Position numbers and translations under genes: made by a program
Origin: Pelomyxa schiedti
Lineage: Eukaryota; Evosea; Pelobiontida; Pelomyxidae
Reading direction: 5' to 3'
Assembly: GCA_020536535.1 (NCBI GenBank)
Contig: JAHLWZ010000310.1
Span: forward strand, 4,623 to 68,622
Length of the DNA: 64,000 nt
Shown here: positions 23,663 to 34,359 of the stretch, piece after piece
How the letters are laid out: every line of letters begins with the position of its first letter
Position numbering within the stretch: position 1 is the first letter of the stretch
Notes under the pieces: generated by a model
What the model was told of the DNA's origin: nothing
The model's input: only the letters and a program-made list of their open reading frames with translations
Databases searched by the model: none

Positions 23663-23713
23663 TATCTTCGGCTAATCCCCTCCGACGTTGATTTAGGTGA
23701 GCGGTGCGGTTGA

Positions 23714-23727
23714 CAGATTCGAATCTG
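23714..23727. promoter_or_regulatory. Perfect 14-bp palindrome in a divergent promoter
   Basis: CAGATTCGAATCTG lies in the ~207-bp gap between the Rab-like gene (starts 23662, minus) and XAP5 (starts 23870, plus). A binding-site role is only a possibility. Confidence 0.3.
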
Positions 23728-23869
23728 GGCAGCCTCTGAGCCCGAGTCTTGCTCACCATTTCGGGAGCCGTACCCGTATTCCGTGCTACACGGTCTTTCG
23801 TCGAGGCACAGGGCCAAGAACCTGGAGAGACAGTCTGGTGCAGAAAAGTAACTCAAACGATCACAGACG

Positions 23870-25541
23870 ATGACGGAGTTCCGGGGATCTCAGGCTGATG
23901 AGGTGTGTCGCGTTTGTTGGTACAACAAAGGGGATATTAACAGTTGTGTAGTTGCGAATAATGCAACTTGAGAAAGACCGCGAGAAAGCTCTGCGGGAAT
24001 TTGAAGCGAAGAAAAGCGCAATCGAACGTGGTACCTTTGCTTTACTAACTTTTACTTTTACTTTTGTTAACTGTTGCTGGTGAAGAAAACTCGCAGTCAG
24101 TTCTTGTTGCCATCAAGGATAAGTTTGCACACAAGTCCAGCAAAGCCGAGGAGGATTTCCACAAAGAGACTACGGGATTGGTCACCGCGGAGCAGTATAG
24201 GCGAAAACGGCTACTCGCTGACCAGTATCAGGAGGACGCTGAACGCGCCAGGAGGGCTCAGCAAGAAGAGTGCGTATCTCGGCTGCACTTTATTTATCTT
24301 CTTCTTTTAACCCTTTCAACAGAGAGGAAAGAAGAAGAGCTAAACGCTCCCGAACTGAAACGTCAAAACTGAGTTTTAGTGTGGATGAAGAAAACACTGA
24401 TGAGGTAGAACCCGGGGAAGAAACTACAAGTGAAGGTGTGTCTACATGAACTCATATTCCATTGTAACATCACGAGGTGCACGCTTCCAGCAGTAACAAC
24501 AACTACATCATCTACATCTACATCTACGCCTGCGCCTGCGCCCACGCCTGCACCTACGTCTACATCAACGTCATCTGCATCGTCGACAACTACCACCTCT
24601 CCGACTCCTGCTGCACCCATCATCAAAATAAAGAAAAACCCACACATCGATACCTCGTTCCTACCTGACAGAGAAAGAGAGGTTTCTTTTTCCCCAATTA
24701 TAGTTCCACTAACCCTTTTTAAGTTACGAGCCACTGAGTTGCGAGAGAAGCTTGCAAAAGAGTGGCTTGCAGAACAAGAAAAAATTAAAAGTAAGTGTGC
24801 AACTAAATAAGCCTTCCAGTTCACAATGCACAGAAGAAGTTATTGAAATCACATTCAGCTTTTGGGATGGATCTGGACACAGAAGGACTTCTAAAGTAGC
24901 CTTTCTTGGTTATTGTTTGGGCTTCCTTCTTACCGCTTAGAAGGTACCGAAGGGAACAACTATTGAACAATTCCTTGAGACGGTCAAGCACGATTTTAAG
25001 GAGATTAGGAACGTGAGTAGGAAATTGATGCGGCGAACTATTCTCTTTTCCAACATTAACTTTATTTAGATAAGTGTGGACAATCTTATGTTCGTGAAGG
25101 AAGATCTAATAATTCCTCGTATGCAACACTTTTTCGTGTTCCGCTCCTCACAACCGTCAGACCACTATTCCTTCTACGACCTTATTGAGAGCCGGGCCCG
25201 CGGAAAGTCAGGCCCGCTGTTCCACTTTGATGTGCACGATGACGTCCGCCTTGTGTCTGATGCCGCCCACGAAAAAGATGAGGTATTACACTCCTCTGGC
25301 CATCTCAGCACTCAAATCAACCACAGTCCCACGCAGCAAAGGTTCTAGAACGCCGCTGGTACGATCACAACAAGCACATATTCCCAGCCTCCCGGTGGGA
25401 GGTTTTCGATCCCAATATTCAACGAGACAAGTAATTTCCTACCCCTCTCCCATTCCATATGCACAACCAATCCCTTATTGCCTCACCTAACACTAACACT
25501 CACACAGGTACACAATACGTGATACATTATCCTCTCATTGA
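23870..25541 (+). CDS. XAP5/FAM50 family nuclear protein
   Basis: Exon 1 ([11 protein letters not shown]) splices to [18 protein letters not shown] and on through a coiled, charged N-half ([20 protein letters not shown]) and a Thr/Ser/Pro-rich linker (24490-24620). The conserved C-half is unmistakable: [48 protein letters not shown] joined across a 42-nt intron to [33 protein letters not shown] and [15 protein letters not shown], then KYTIRD. XAP5/FAM50A associates with late spliceosomes in animals. A possible AATAAA-type signal follows the stop at about 25544. Introns are 40-60 nt. Confidence 0.93.
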
Positions 25542-25684
25542 ATCAATAAATCAAACCCCACACTTCAGTCTCTGAGCAAAACTTTTACTTGCCGCTTTAA
25601 GAAACCAACCGTTTTACTGAAAGTAACAAATCCCCTCGGCCTTTTTTGTTGAAAGACCAAAAAAATCACAAAAAACACAATACG

Positions 25685-27860
25685 ATGGCGGCTACGGCAC
25701 CCCCTGTTGCGAGTCTCGACTCGTTAGATCTCAAAGGTGGGTCTATCGTTTCGCGTTTCCCGTTATGCACTTTTTTCTCCTTTTTTTTTTGGTGATACGC
25801 GTGTGGCGTTTGACCTAGTTTCGGCTTTTGTTTTTTTTGCGAGTTAAATGTTTTTTCTTTTCTTTTTTTTTTTTCCCCTATAGTGTTGCAAGCTAAAAAT
25901 TTGCCTGTTACTGGGAAGAAGGAGGGTGCCAAGGCCTATGTCAGACTCAACACAAACTTCAGCACACAACAGTGGAAAACCAAGGTAACAGAGCGGACAT
26001 CGTTCCCCGCCTGGAACCAAGACTTCAATGTAATGTAAGTGTTGAAATCAATTCAATTACCTTGATGACTGTTTTGTAGGATCCCCACAAACATCACTAC
26101 ACTTACAAAGAGAACTATTATTCTCACTCTCTTTGAGAAGCATTCCTTCCCCCGATCCGGTATGGCTCTCCCAGTAATAACAAAAAAAAGTGATGCAAAA
26201 CAGATGTTGTTCTTGGCGAAGCATTCTTGTCCCTTGATGGTGCCTAGTTTTTTGCTCATTCTCGTTTTACTAATAAATTCAGATACCAACAATAAGGAGA
26301 TATGGATTCCGCTGGAGAACGAACCAAAGAGAAAGAGGAACCCCGGACACGCTGAACTTCAAATTGCTTTGGCATTCCATGTCCAAGTATGCTTCCGCAC
26401 CAATTACCTCTGTAAACCACATACAGGCAGCTGCCCCCCCTGTCCGAAGAATGGAAGATTTGTACACTGTTGGCGCAGTCCTAGGAAGGTAGCGGTTAAT
26501 TGTCTTACTTCCTCCCCTAATTTTTCAACAGAGGAGGCTTCAGTGTAGTCTATGAGGGAATTGAAAAGGCAACTGGAAAGAAACTTGCAATTAAATACGT
26601 TAACAAACTGGACAAAGAGCCGGAAGTAATCAAGCTTCTACAAAGGCACCACCAAGTTGTTTGACCGTTGTGATAAGACTTTCTAGGGAGATTTCCGTCA
26701 TGACAAAATTGAAGCACCCAAATATTGTCGAGCTACGAGACGTTTTTGAAACTTCTTCGGAGATCAACATGGTGCTTGAATAGTATGCCATTTACGAACA
26801 ATACTTCTGGTGTAACACTTTGTTTTAGTGTGTCAGGAGGAGAGCTCTACGATAAGGTTTCCCTCGAGTAACGAGTCAGTATTGACTTCTTTAGATTATC
26901 GAACGAGGTTATTATACTGAGAGAGATGCGGCAGGTGTTATAAAGCAATTACTTCAAGCTGCCGAGTACATGCACGGTCACGGGGTTGCACATAGGTATA
27001 AAGAATAAAATTCGCTTCGTTCTAATCCTCACAAACAGGGATCTCAAGGTGTGTGCCACTTTTTATCTTCTGTTTCTTATTGCATTTTTAGCCGGAGAAC
27101 TTGCTTTGTGAAGGTGACCTGGTTAAAGTATGCTGGCATTGTGTTGGGCTTAATTCCAACCACCACCATAGATTGCAGATTTTGGTTTATCCAAGGACTT
27201 CACTATGGCTTCAGTGATGAATACTTGCTGTGGGTCTCCATCCTACGTAGCTCCGGAGGTTCTTTCCGGGGCTGCTGCCTATGACTGTGAATGCGATATT
27301 TGGTCAATTGGTGTAATCGCTTACGTGCTGTATGTTCTTAGCCCCAACTAGCGTCGATTACTTAGCAATCCTTAGTGTCAGTGGATATCTGCCGTTCTTT
27401 GCCGACAATCAGCAAGAGTTGTTTGAGAAAATTCTTGAAGGAGTTTTCCATTTCAGCCAACCCGTCTGGACTGATGTCTCCCCACAAGGTTCGTTATCCT
27501 GCTGCAGTAGTCACAACGAAAACTCACATTGCGCACCTTTTTATAGCAAAGGACTTCATTACCAAGACTCTCACATTAGCCCCGGCTTCTCGCCCTAATG
27601 CCGCCGATTGTCTACGGCACCCATGGCTAGCTGTATGTTCAATAAACATTAATAAAACACACTCCCACTCACTAAACCCCGCTACAAGCAAAGAACAACC
27701 AATACACACGCGAACAACACCACCATCCCACAATACGAGACCGGGGGTCTAACTCAACACACAACAGGGTGCCGCCGCCACTGCCCACCTTCCCACCACG
27801 GCATCAATGTCTGACCTCAGGAGTGGGTTCAACCCCAAGACAAGAGGAAAGGTAGAGTAG
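25685..27860 (+). CDS. C2 domain-CaMK-type Ser/Thr kinase
   Basis: An N-terminal C2 domain (VLQAKNLPVTGKKEGAKAYV, SFPAWNQDFNV, LGEAFLSLDDTNNKEIWIPL) is followed by a CaMK-group kinase: LGRGGFSVVYEG, LAIKYVNK, EISVMTKLKHPNIVELRDVF, MVLEYVSGGELYDKI, HRDLK-PENLL, IADFGLSKDF, SPSYVAPEV, CDIWSIGVIAYVLLSG and RPNAADCLRHPWLA. All catalytic residues are present. The HRDLK segment includes a 10-nt exon (GGATCTCAAG near 27041-27050), and the intron before EISVM (26646-26686) appears to be GC-AG. The tail is short (SDLRSGFNPKTRGKVE). C2 domains bind lipids, often with calcium, so membrane recruitment is likely. No calmodulin-binding helix was identified. Confidence 0.9.
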
Positions 27861-28210
27861 AGAAGACTCAGGGTGTGATAAGAAGGAAAAGAAAGAGAAA
27901 CAAAGGGAAATTTGATTGAAAACTCGTGGTGTCTCTCATAAAAGTATTAGCGTAACATCACCTTCTCGCCAGGTTTTTGACGTTAGTTGCGCTAGTTCCC
28001 TGCGTGGGTTTGGGGTGATCTGAACGAAAAAGTAAACACAAAAATAAAAAAATCGGTGGTGTGTGATCGGTGCTGCGTAACCAGGAAGAAAAAAGAACCC
28101 CGAAAGGAGACAGTACAAAGGTGAGGTGTGCTTGTTGTGAGTGCCGTGGGATTTAGTGCGCTTTAAGAGAGCGAGGACGTGGGTGAACGAGCTCAAACGT
28201 AGCGTAGAAA

Positions 28211-30262
28211 ATGACAGAGAAAACGCCGCTAATGGCATCGGTGCGCATAGAGGCACCCTCACCACCATCTGACCCGGAGCCCAATGAGGCCGCGGACACA
28301 GAAGAAAGACATACGTCTGCTGCAGTAATTGTAATTCCACAATACGGGTCAGACACCCAAAATGAAGTCGTTGAAAACGGTGATGGTCATCACCACCATC
28401 ACCACCAACACCACCATCACCACGATCGCCACATCGACGTGGTTCTTCCCGCAGAGGAGTCAGTTAATCACGACGATGAAACTCCTATCGCTACTGAAAA
28501 CCACCCTCTCATTGACAATAATCCCTCTGTATCATCAACACCACCGCTACAATCAATCAACACTCAGGGTCTTCTTTCCCACAATTCGGACTATAGCAAA
28601 AGACTACTCTCCGACGCCGAGACACGCAGGAAGGCGGAAGCTGACACCCGAAGAGGAAGTTCTTCAGTTGGCGCAACTGCGAACTTCATCAAGGGCATGC
28701 TCGGTGCAGGTATCCTATCAATGCCGAAAGCTTTCGGCGAATCTGGATTGTGGCTGGGGTCAATAGTGCTCCCACTTTTAACTGGAATTACACTTTTCTC
28801 CATGCTGATTATTATCAAGGTAATTCTTTCTTATGTTGAAAGTACATTTTGACTCTTATAGCTCAAACGTGCAGCCAACCGGTCGATCTGTGGCACATCT
28901 TTTTCTGGTCCAGTTATAACATACCAGGATATTGGTAGAGCAGCACATCCATACGGGAATTGGGTGGTTCTGGTCTCTGTAGTTGCATTACAACTGTGTT
29001 TCTGTACTGGATGGGTTATTGTCATGGTGAACAACCTTCACACTATGTTGCCGGACTTTTCGAGGCTTTTTCAGATTTTTTGGGTATCTTTTTTTTTGCT
29101 CCATTGGACTCTCTCATTTCGACTCTCGCAGCTTCTCCCGATCTTGGTTGGCTTGACATGGATCAGATACATTAAGCAACTGGTCTATACATCATTTTTT
29201 GGGCTGATTGTGTACTTATTTGGAGTTATGGGCGTATCTTACTACTACGGGGTTCCTGACATCAGTGCGGAGTCTTATCACAATTCCGTTCTGTTCAATT
29301 GGCAACAACTACCTCTCTTCATGACAACTGCTGTATATGCAATAGGTACAGCGATTGTTACACCTCCAACCATTTATGCGACACATAGGGGGCTTCAATG
29401 GGGTCGTTTCATGTGAAGCGACTCTGAAAAAGCCGTCGCATGCTCCTGGAATGGTTTCTATCGGGCTACCTTTGTATGCTTTCAATGTAATGCTATTTGG
29501 GGCTATTATGTACGTGTCCGGCTATGGCACGTGCAGTGTTGTTTTAGATTGTTTGCCCGACGATTGGCCAATTATTGTTGTGAAGGTATTCTGTTTTTCA
29601 TTTGAAGGCTTTTGTTCCAACTTAATCCAGCACAGTGTGCATTGACACTGGCGCTTATTTTCACATTCCCACTTGGGATGAACTACGCACTTGAAATACT
29701 TGAAGACGTTCTTTTCAGTGAACGTACTTCCATCATTGTCCGTTGCCTGGAGAGAACTGTATTAGTAGTGTTAGTATGTGCAATAGCCTGGGCTGTTCCC
29801 GACTTCTCTGTGTTTAGGTACGTCCCTTCCATCTTACCCAAAACTCCACCAACTCTACCTCAGTAACATTGTCGGTTCCATACTTCTTCCATTTGTGGGC
29901 TTCATCCTGCCCCCTTATTTATTCTTCCGGTGTGTTTTTCCCCTTTTCGATACTCACTTTACTCTTCCCAAGAACAACAACACCCGCACTCTGCACTCTC
30001 ACCACCACTCTTACCGGTCCCATTCTCCCACATGCACTCCTCCCTTTTGTTTTTGGGGTTCACATGGCACTTTAGCTAACACCCACACCACACACATAGG
30101 TTGTGTATGCCCGCGCAGTGGTGGCATAAAACTGAGTTTGACACCACGTGGAGCTGGGCACAGCGGTGGCTGTGGGCTGTGTCACTGACTGCAATGTTGA
30201 TTTTCGGTGCTGCTTTCCAAATCGTTGGTCTATACACCACCATCATTCAAGACTTCTCGTGA
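28211..30262 (+). CDS. Amino acid/auxin permease family transporter (SLC36/38-like)
   Basis: A ~150-residue cytosolic N-terminus contains a His tract (HHHHHHQHHHHHD). It is followed by VGATANFIKGMLGAGILSMP, the signature first helix of AAAP transporters, and about ten more hydrophobic segments: ITLFSMLIIIK, TYQDIGRAAHPYGNWVVLV, YFGLIVYLFGVMGVSYYYG-like, PLFMTTAVYAI, VGSILLPFVGFILPPYLFF, and the end WWHKTEFDTTW followed by a last helix. Splicing across five or more introns keeps frame, including one of ~170 nt near 29931-30101. Family members move neutral amino acids with protons or sodium across plasma or lysosomal membranes; the substrate is not predictable here. The His tract could bind metal or sense pH. 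Confidence 0.9.
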
Positions 30263-30334
30263 CAAGAATTGTTTGCACAGAATAGTAACAAAGAGTAGGG
30301 CTGGGTTTGTTTTTTTGTTTCCGCTTGGGTTTGT

Positions 30335-32297
30335 TTATGATTTCGTAAGAGCGGCCTTGAGGGCAGCAACCCAGGCCTGTTGATCAGCCATGCTGGATGC
30401 TTGAAGGTGGAAGTCGCGCCCTGGGGTTCTGTGTGTTGTGTTAGTTGCTGGATCGACATTGAGTGAAGTGTGCGGTTGGATTTTTGATGTACCTCAGGGT
30501 GAAAGAGAATTCACGGCCTGGGGCAATGTCATTTGTTACATCGGCTTGGGAAAGGCTGATAACTCCTTGTGGTGATGTCTTGGAGTGGTGTGAGTTTGGA
30601 AGTGGGTTGGTTCTTCATACCGAGTCCGAGGTTTTGGAGTAAGTGAGGCTCTTCTTATCGGGGTCCAAGTCGAACCACCTCCTCTGCCACCCTTTGAATG
30701 TTCCGCCGGCATCCTTGAACATCCACCCGGAGATCTAAGAGATATCATGAGTGCATACAGATAGTATTATGGTAATACCTTGACCGGCTTTGGGGTTGCT
30801 GGTACTGCTGGTGTTGGTTGTGCCGGTTGAATAATAATTGGAGGTTGTGACGAGGCAGATTTGCGGGCACTGGAAGTTGATGGTGATGATACAGGAGGAG
30901 AAGTGGCTCTGGGAGGTGGTGAGACATGTCTGGTTTCTTCCGCGGGTGGTGGTGCTTCTGTTGATTTTGGAGGGGGATTTGGTACTGTCTTGGGTGGAGG
31001 GGTGGGCACAGTCTTTGGTGGTGGCGTTGGTGTAGGTTTGGGCTGCGGCAGTGGTTTTTGGGGGGCAGTTGATGTGGATGTTGTCGTGGTTGTTGGTGTT
31101 GGTGCTGTCCATTGTGTAGCTCCTGTTGTGGTGTTGATAAAGAGTTTTCTACCCTCTGGATCTGTAATGGCCTTCCAATCAGGTGGAAGGGGCTAGAATA
31201 CATTAATTACACAAGGATTGAGATGAACTGTACCTGCTCTTCTGCTGGTTTTTTGCTCTGAAAAGCCATACTTTTATGAGAAAAGCGGTTAAAGGAAAGT
31301 CAGACGAACCTTTTTCAAGGCTTTGGGGAGATCCCATTGAGTGTAGTTCCCTATTTTGTGACAATAAAAAGCTCTTCCTGATTTGTCTGCGCATTCCATC
31401 CAGTCGTCTGGATTAGACTATGTTGATGAGACATTGGAAAGGCGGATAATGTAGCACCTCGAATATATCAGGGAAGTGAAGAATCAGTGTGGTTACAATA
31501 TCAGCATGCTGCTGCATGCTCGTTGCAGCGGAGGCGGGGTCTTCTTCCCGAAAGAGCTTAGGATCACCAGTTAAGGTACTTATTATTACATAGAATGTGA
31601 TACCGATGGCCCAATAACAACACCAAGATTGTTGGCATCCATCATATTTGATCTCGATTCGTCACTGGGCGGTGTAAGACATGTTAATCTAAACTTGATG
31701 TGCGGACCTGACTTTAACAAGGAATCTCACGAGAATTTGCAATGCCGCTCGATTGTTGGCTGGGAGCCCAGTAACAGCAGCCGTAAGTGCTCCAAGACTA
31801 CCATTTCTGACTTGTGCTGCAGACGTATTACTATTAGACAGTCCATAGAATAACTCAGTTGCCTACCTAGAGCATCTTTGAACGACTTAACTTTGGCAGG
31901 CGGGATGACAGGTTCGTCCAGGGCTTTCAAGTACTGTTTGAAGGCGCTTGTAACATCGTGAGGTGAGAGCTCGGCGCCCGCTGCAGTGCGTATTGCCCTA
32001 GCGACGGACGACTGATCCGTCGACGTAGTAGCGTGAATAGCAGTACCAATGCGCTCTACTACAACACGTCCGCCAGAAACCCGGAAAAGGCCCTCACACG
32101 AGGCACCTATGTCGAAAAATGAGGGGGAAAAAAAGAAGAAAGAACAAAAAAAAAAAATGTCCTCTCAAACGGTGTTTTATGCGCCGTGCGATTACGGAAC
32201 TTTTTGTGGTTTTACCCCTGCGAACGAAAAACACAAGGTACATACTGGTAGATAATACATCACACACGGCGCCTACCACCTCGGGCCGGACGCTCAT
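30335..32297 (-). CDS. RhoGAP-WW-WW-PH protein
   Basis: Start at 32297 (MSVRPEVVGAVCDVLST). The RhoGAP domain shows GLFRVSGG with the arginine finger, DVTSAFKQYLKALDEPVIP and ANNLGVVIGPS. Two WW domains follow: DDWMECADKSGRAFYCHK with NYTQWDLP, and SDWKAITDPEGRKLFINT with GATQWTAPT. A Pro/Thr/Lys linker (PPPKTVPTPPPK) leads to a PH domain, GWMFKDAGGTFKGWQRRWFD, GVISLSQADV, FHLQASS and the terminal WVAALKAAL. Stop at 30335-30337. It should stimulate GTP hydrolysis on a Rho/Rac protein at phosphoinositide membranes, with WW domains binding Pro-rich partners. All domains look intact; the order differs from familiar animal RhoGAPs, where WW and PH usually precede the GAP. Confidence 0.88.
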
Positions 32298-32555
32298 CTC
32301 ACCACCACTGGTTAGATTTTTTGATTTCTTTGTTTGTTTTTACGTCTGCTGGAAAAAACACTCAGATCTCAGAACACAACAACGACGCAGGGTTTTCACT
32401 CGTGCCAAATTATACGCCGAAATCTAAAACGAGCGCTCCATCATGACAGAGGCTCGTCAGTGTTGTGGTTTGGAAGTTCTATTCTCTGATAGAACCAGCA
32501 CAATAGCCCCATTGTGTGAATAAGGCTGAATATAACTATGAAAACAAACAACAAG

Positions 32556-33751
32556 TCATGCCAGTGAACTGGAAGATACCCTGTAGAAGAACATGGAATG
32601 AGTAAAGGAAAATCTAAAAAATAATGTTGTAGGGAAATACTCTTCAGAATTATCGGCTATGATATCGAAGGTCAAAACAACAAAGAATCCGATGAAGAAC
32701 CATATATGAACCCACCAAACATCAGCACCCTTGGTTTCATGGGCTTCCGCCAACTGAGAAAAACAATTAATATGCAGAAAAAGATAGCGGGGTGGCAAAC
32801 CAATTCACAGACTACTAGAAATATAAGGTTGGAAACACCAAATGCATACAGAAGCTGTATTCCATATTCTCCCATTAAAGGGATTACAAGAGCACCCAGA
32901 AGGCCAGATAAAGGTAGAAATAGAGGGATGACCAAGCACAGTATGATTACTATGTACCTCTTGACTGTTTTTCTCAAGCTGGTGCTCATGGAGACACCCA
33001 CAAAGCACATTTCTATTGCCAGTGCAAAGGATACAATAGCTCCAGCAGATAGATCAGCGCTGGCACTGAAAGAAATACTGATGAGTAATCCATCCAGCAC
33101 GGAATTCAAGGTAATGGATAGAACTAAGCCCCATGGAACACCCCGCCATCCATATCGAGTAGTCGGTAGAAGAGCAGTATCTTCAACATCTTGTACACTA
33201 GTTCTGCGATTTGTACTGAAGCTACTTAGTACGGTAAAGACCATGAGAATTTAAACACACAAGGAGCCCACGGGTGTGCTTGCTTGTGCCTTTTTGGATT
33301 CTTTTTCGAATTTTTCAGCAAAGTAGTCACTTATTGCCTCGACTGCAAACATAAGAACAACCCCCACCACAAAGCCAATAAGTTTTGCAGAATATGAAGC
33401 TCCCCTAGATGCCCACTTGTTCAAATCACTTTCACTGGCACTTGGATAGTTCCGTTTTGGAACAGCTGAAGTAGTAAGGTAAGTTGGAATGCCAATAAAA
33501 TTACACGGTAATTTTAAAATACAACGATATTAATACTAGAAAAAGAATAGCAAAAAACCAGAGGAAAGCAGCACCGGAGCAAATTCAGTTGCAATTGCGC
33601 ACATTACAACCCCGGACGCGAATTGCTGGAGGGCCGCAGATAACCTGGGCCCAGGCGAGCGCCACACCACCACGATGGAGCCCCCGATCATCGCAATTGT
33701 GGGAAACGCAGTCAGAGCCGCCACTGCCTCGTAGTCCGATGCACTCGCCAT
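32556..33751 (-). CDS. ZIP-family metal transporter
   Basis: Start MASASDYEAVAAL at 33751 (an ATG at 33766 is possible). Hydrophobic helices include IAMIGGSIVVVW, FASGVVMCAIATEFAPVLL (helix II), SITLNSVLDGLLISISF (the family helix IV, with Asn where the ZIP signature usually has His), IVSFALAIEMCFVGVS (helix V with Glu), YIVIILCLVIPLFLPLSG, and near the C-terminus WWVHIWFFIGFFVV. ZIP proteins carry Zn, Fe or Mn into the cytosol. The exons between 33250 and 33540 were not all resolved. Head-to-tail with the RhoGAP gene. Confidence 0.78.
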
Positions 33752-34359
33752 GTGTTGCGCACACAAGTTGGGTGTGTCTGTTGCTTGTTTTTTTTTTTTT
33801 GCTCCTCTATTTACTCACGGTGGTGGGTTGGGTTGCTCGGGAGACCAAGAGAGGGAGAGATCACGATGAACGACGATGATCTGCGGTGACGAAACGGCGA
33901 ACGAAAAAGTGCTTTTCTGAATGTTTTGCTGTTTCGGTTCCTTTGCTTTTTCTCCTTGTCTGAACAAAGAGAGGAAAAGAACTCCGCGAAATTCCAAATG
34001 GCCAGTTGGCACTGATAAGGTCATGATGCCGGCAGGGCACAGCACAAGCAGAACAAAGCCCTAATTGTCCCCGGTGCCCTGTTGAGGACTTACCTTGTTC
34101 TCTTTCCGCAATGGATTCAACGGACACTTCGAGTGGTTGTGGAGGGAGGAATTTTTGAGAGGGTGGTGCCGATGTACGCTCCAAAGGATTTCAGGTGTCA
34201 AATTGTGATTGTGATTTGATTGGCACATCGAGATTCAAAACGTCTGGAACTTTTGTTCATTTCTTTTCCCCGACCGTCGATTAATCGCTTGCGTGTCGTT
34301 TGTCGTGTCGGTGCTCCGGCGGGTCGTTTTTGAGCTCTAAGATCTCACGGGATCGCACG
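33752..34359. other. Divergent intergenic region, no gene seen
   Basis: About 600 bp between the ZIP gene (minus) and the TKL kinase (plus). It contains a T13-type run near 33787 and an antisense ORF at 33861-34184 with no family resemblance. It presumably holds both promoters. Confidence 0.5.

Noticed and set aside
23714-23727. GATTCGAATC resembling a tRNA B-box
   Set aside because: It is simply a palindrome; no acceptor stem, D-arm or anticodon arm could be folded around it.
24938-24943. AAG as a 3-nt microexon in XAP5 (AG|AAG|GTACCG)
   Set aside because: The following GTACCGAAGGGA is needed as coding sequence ([10 protein letters not shown]), so the site is an ordinary exon start.
25109-25180. 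[15 protein letters not shown] as an insertion in XAP5
   Set aside because: It is an unspliced 42-nt intron; splicing gives the conserved IIPHHYSFYD.
33861-34184. 107-aa minus-strand ORF upstream of the ZIP gene
   Set aside because: No recognisable motif and no splice link to the ZIP start; treated as intergenic.
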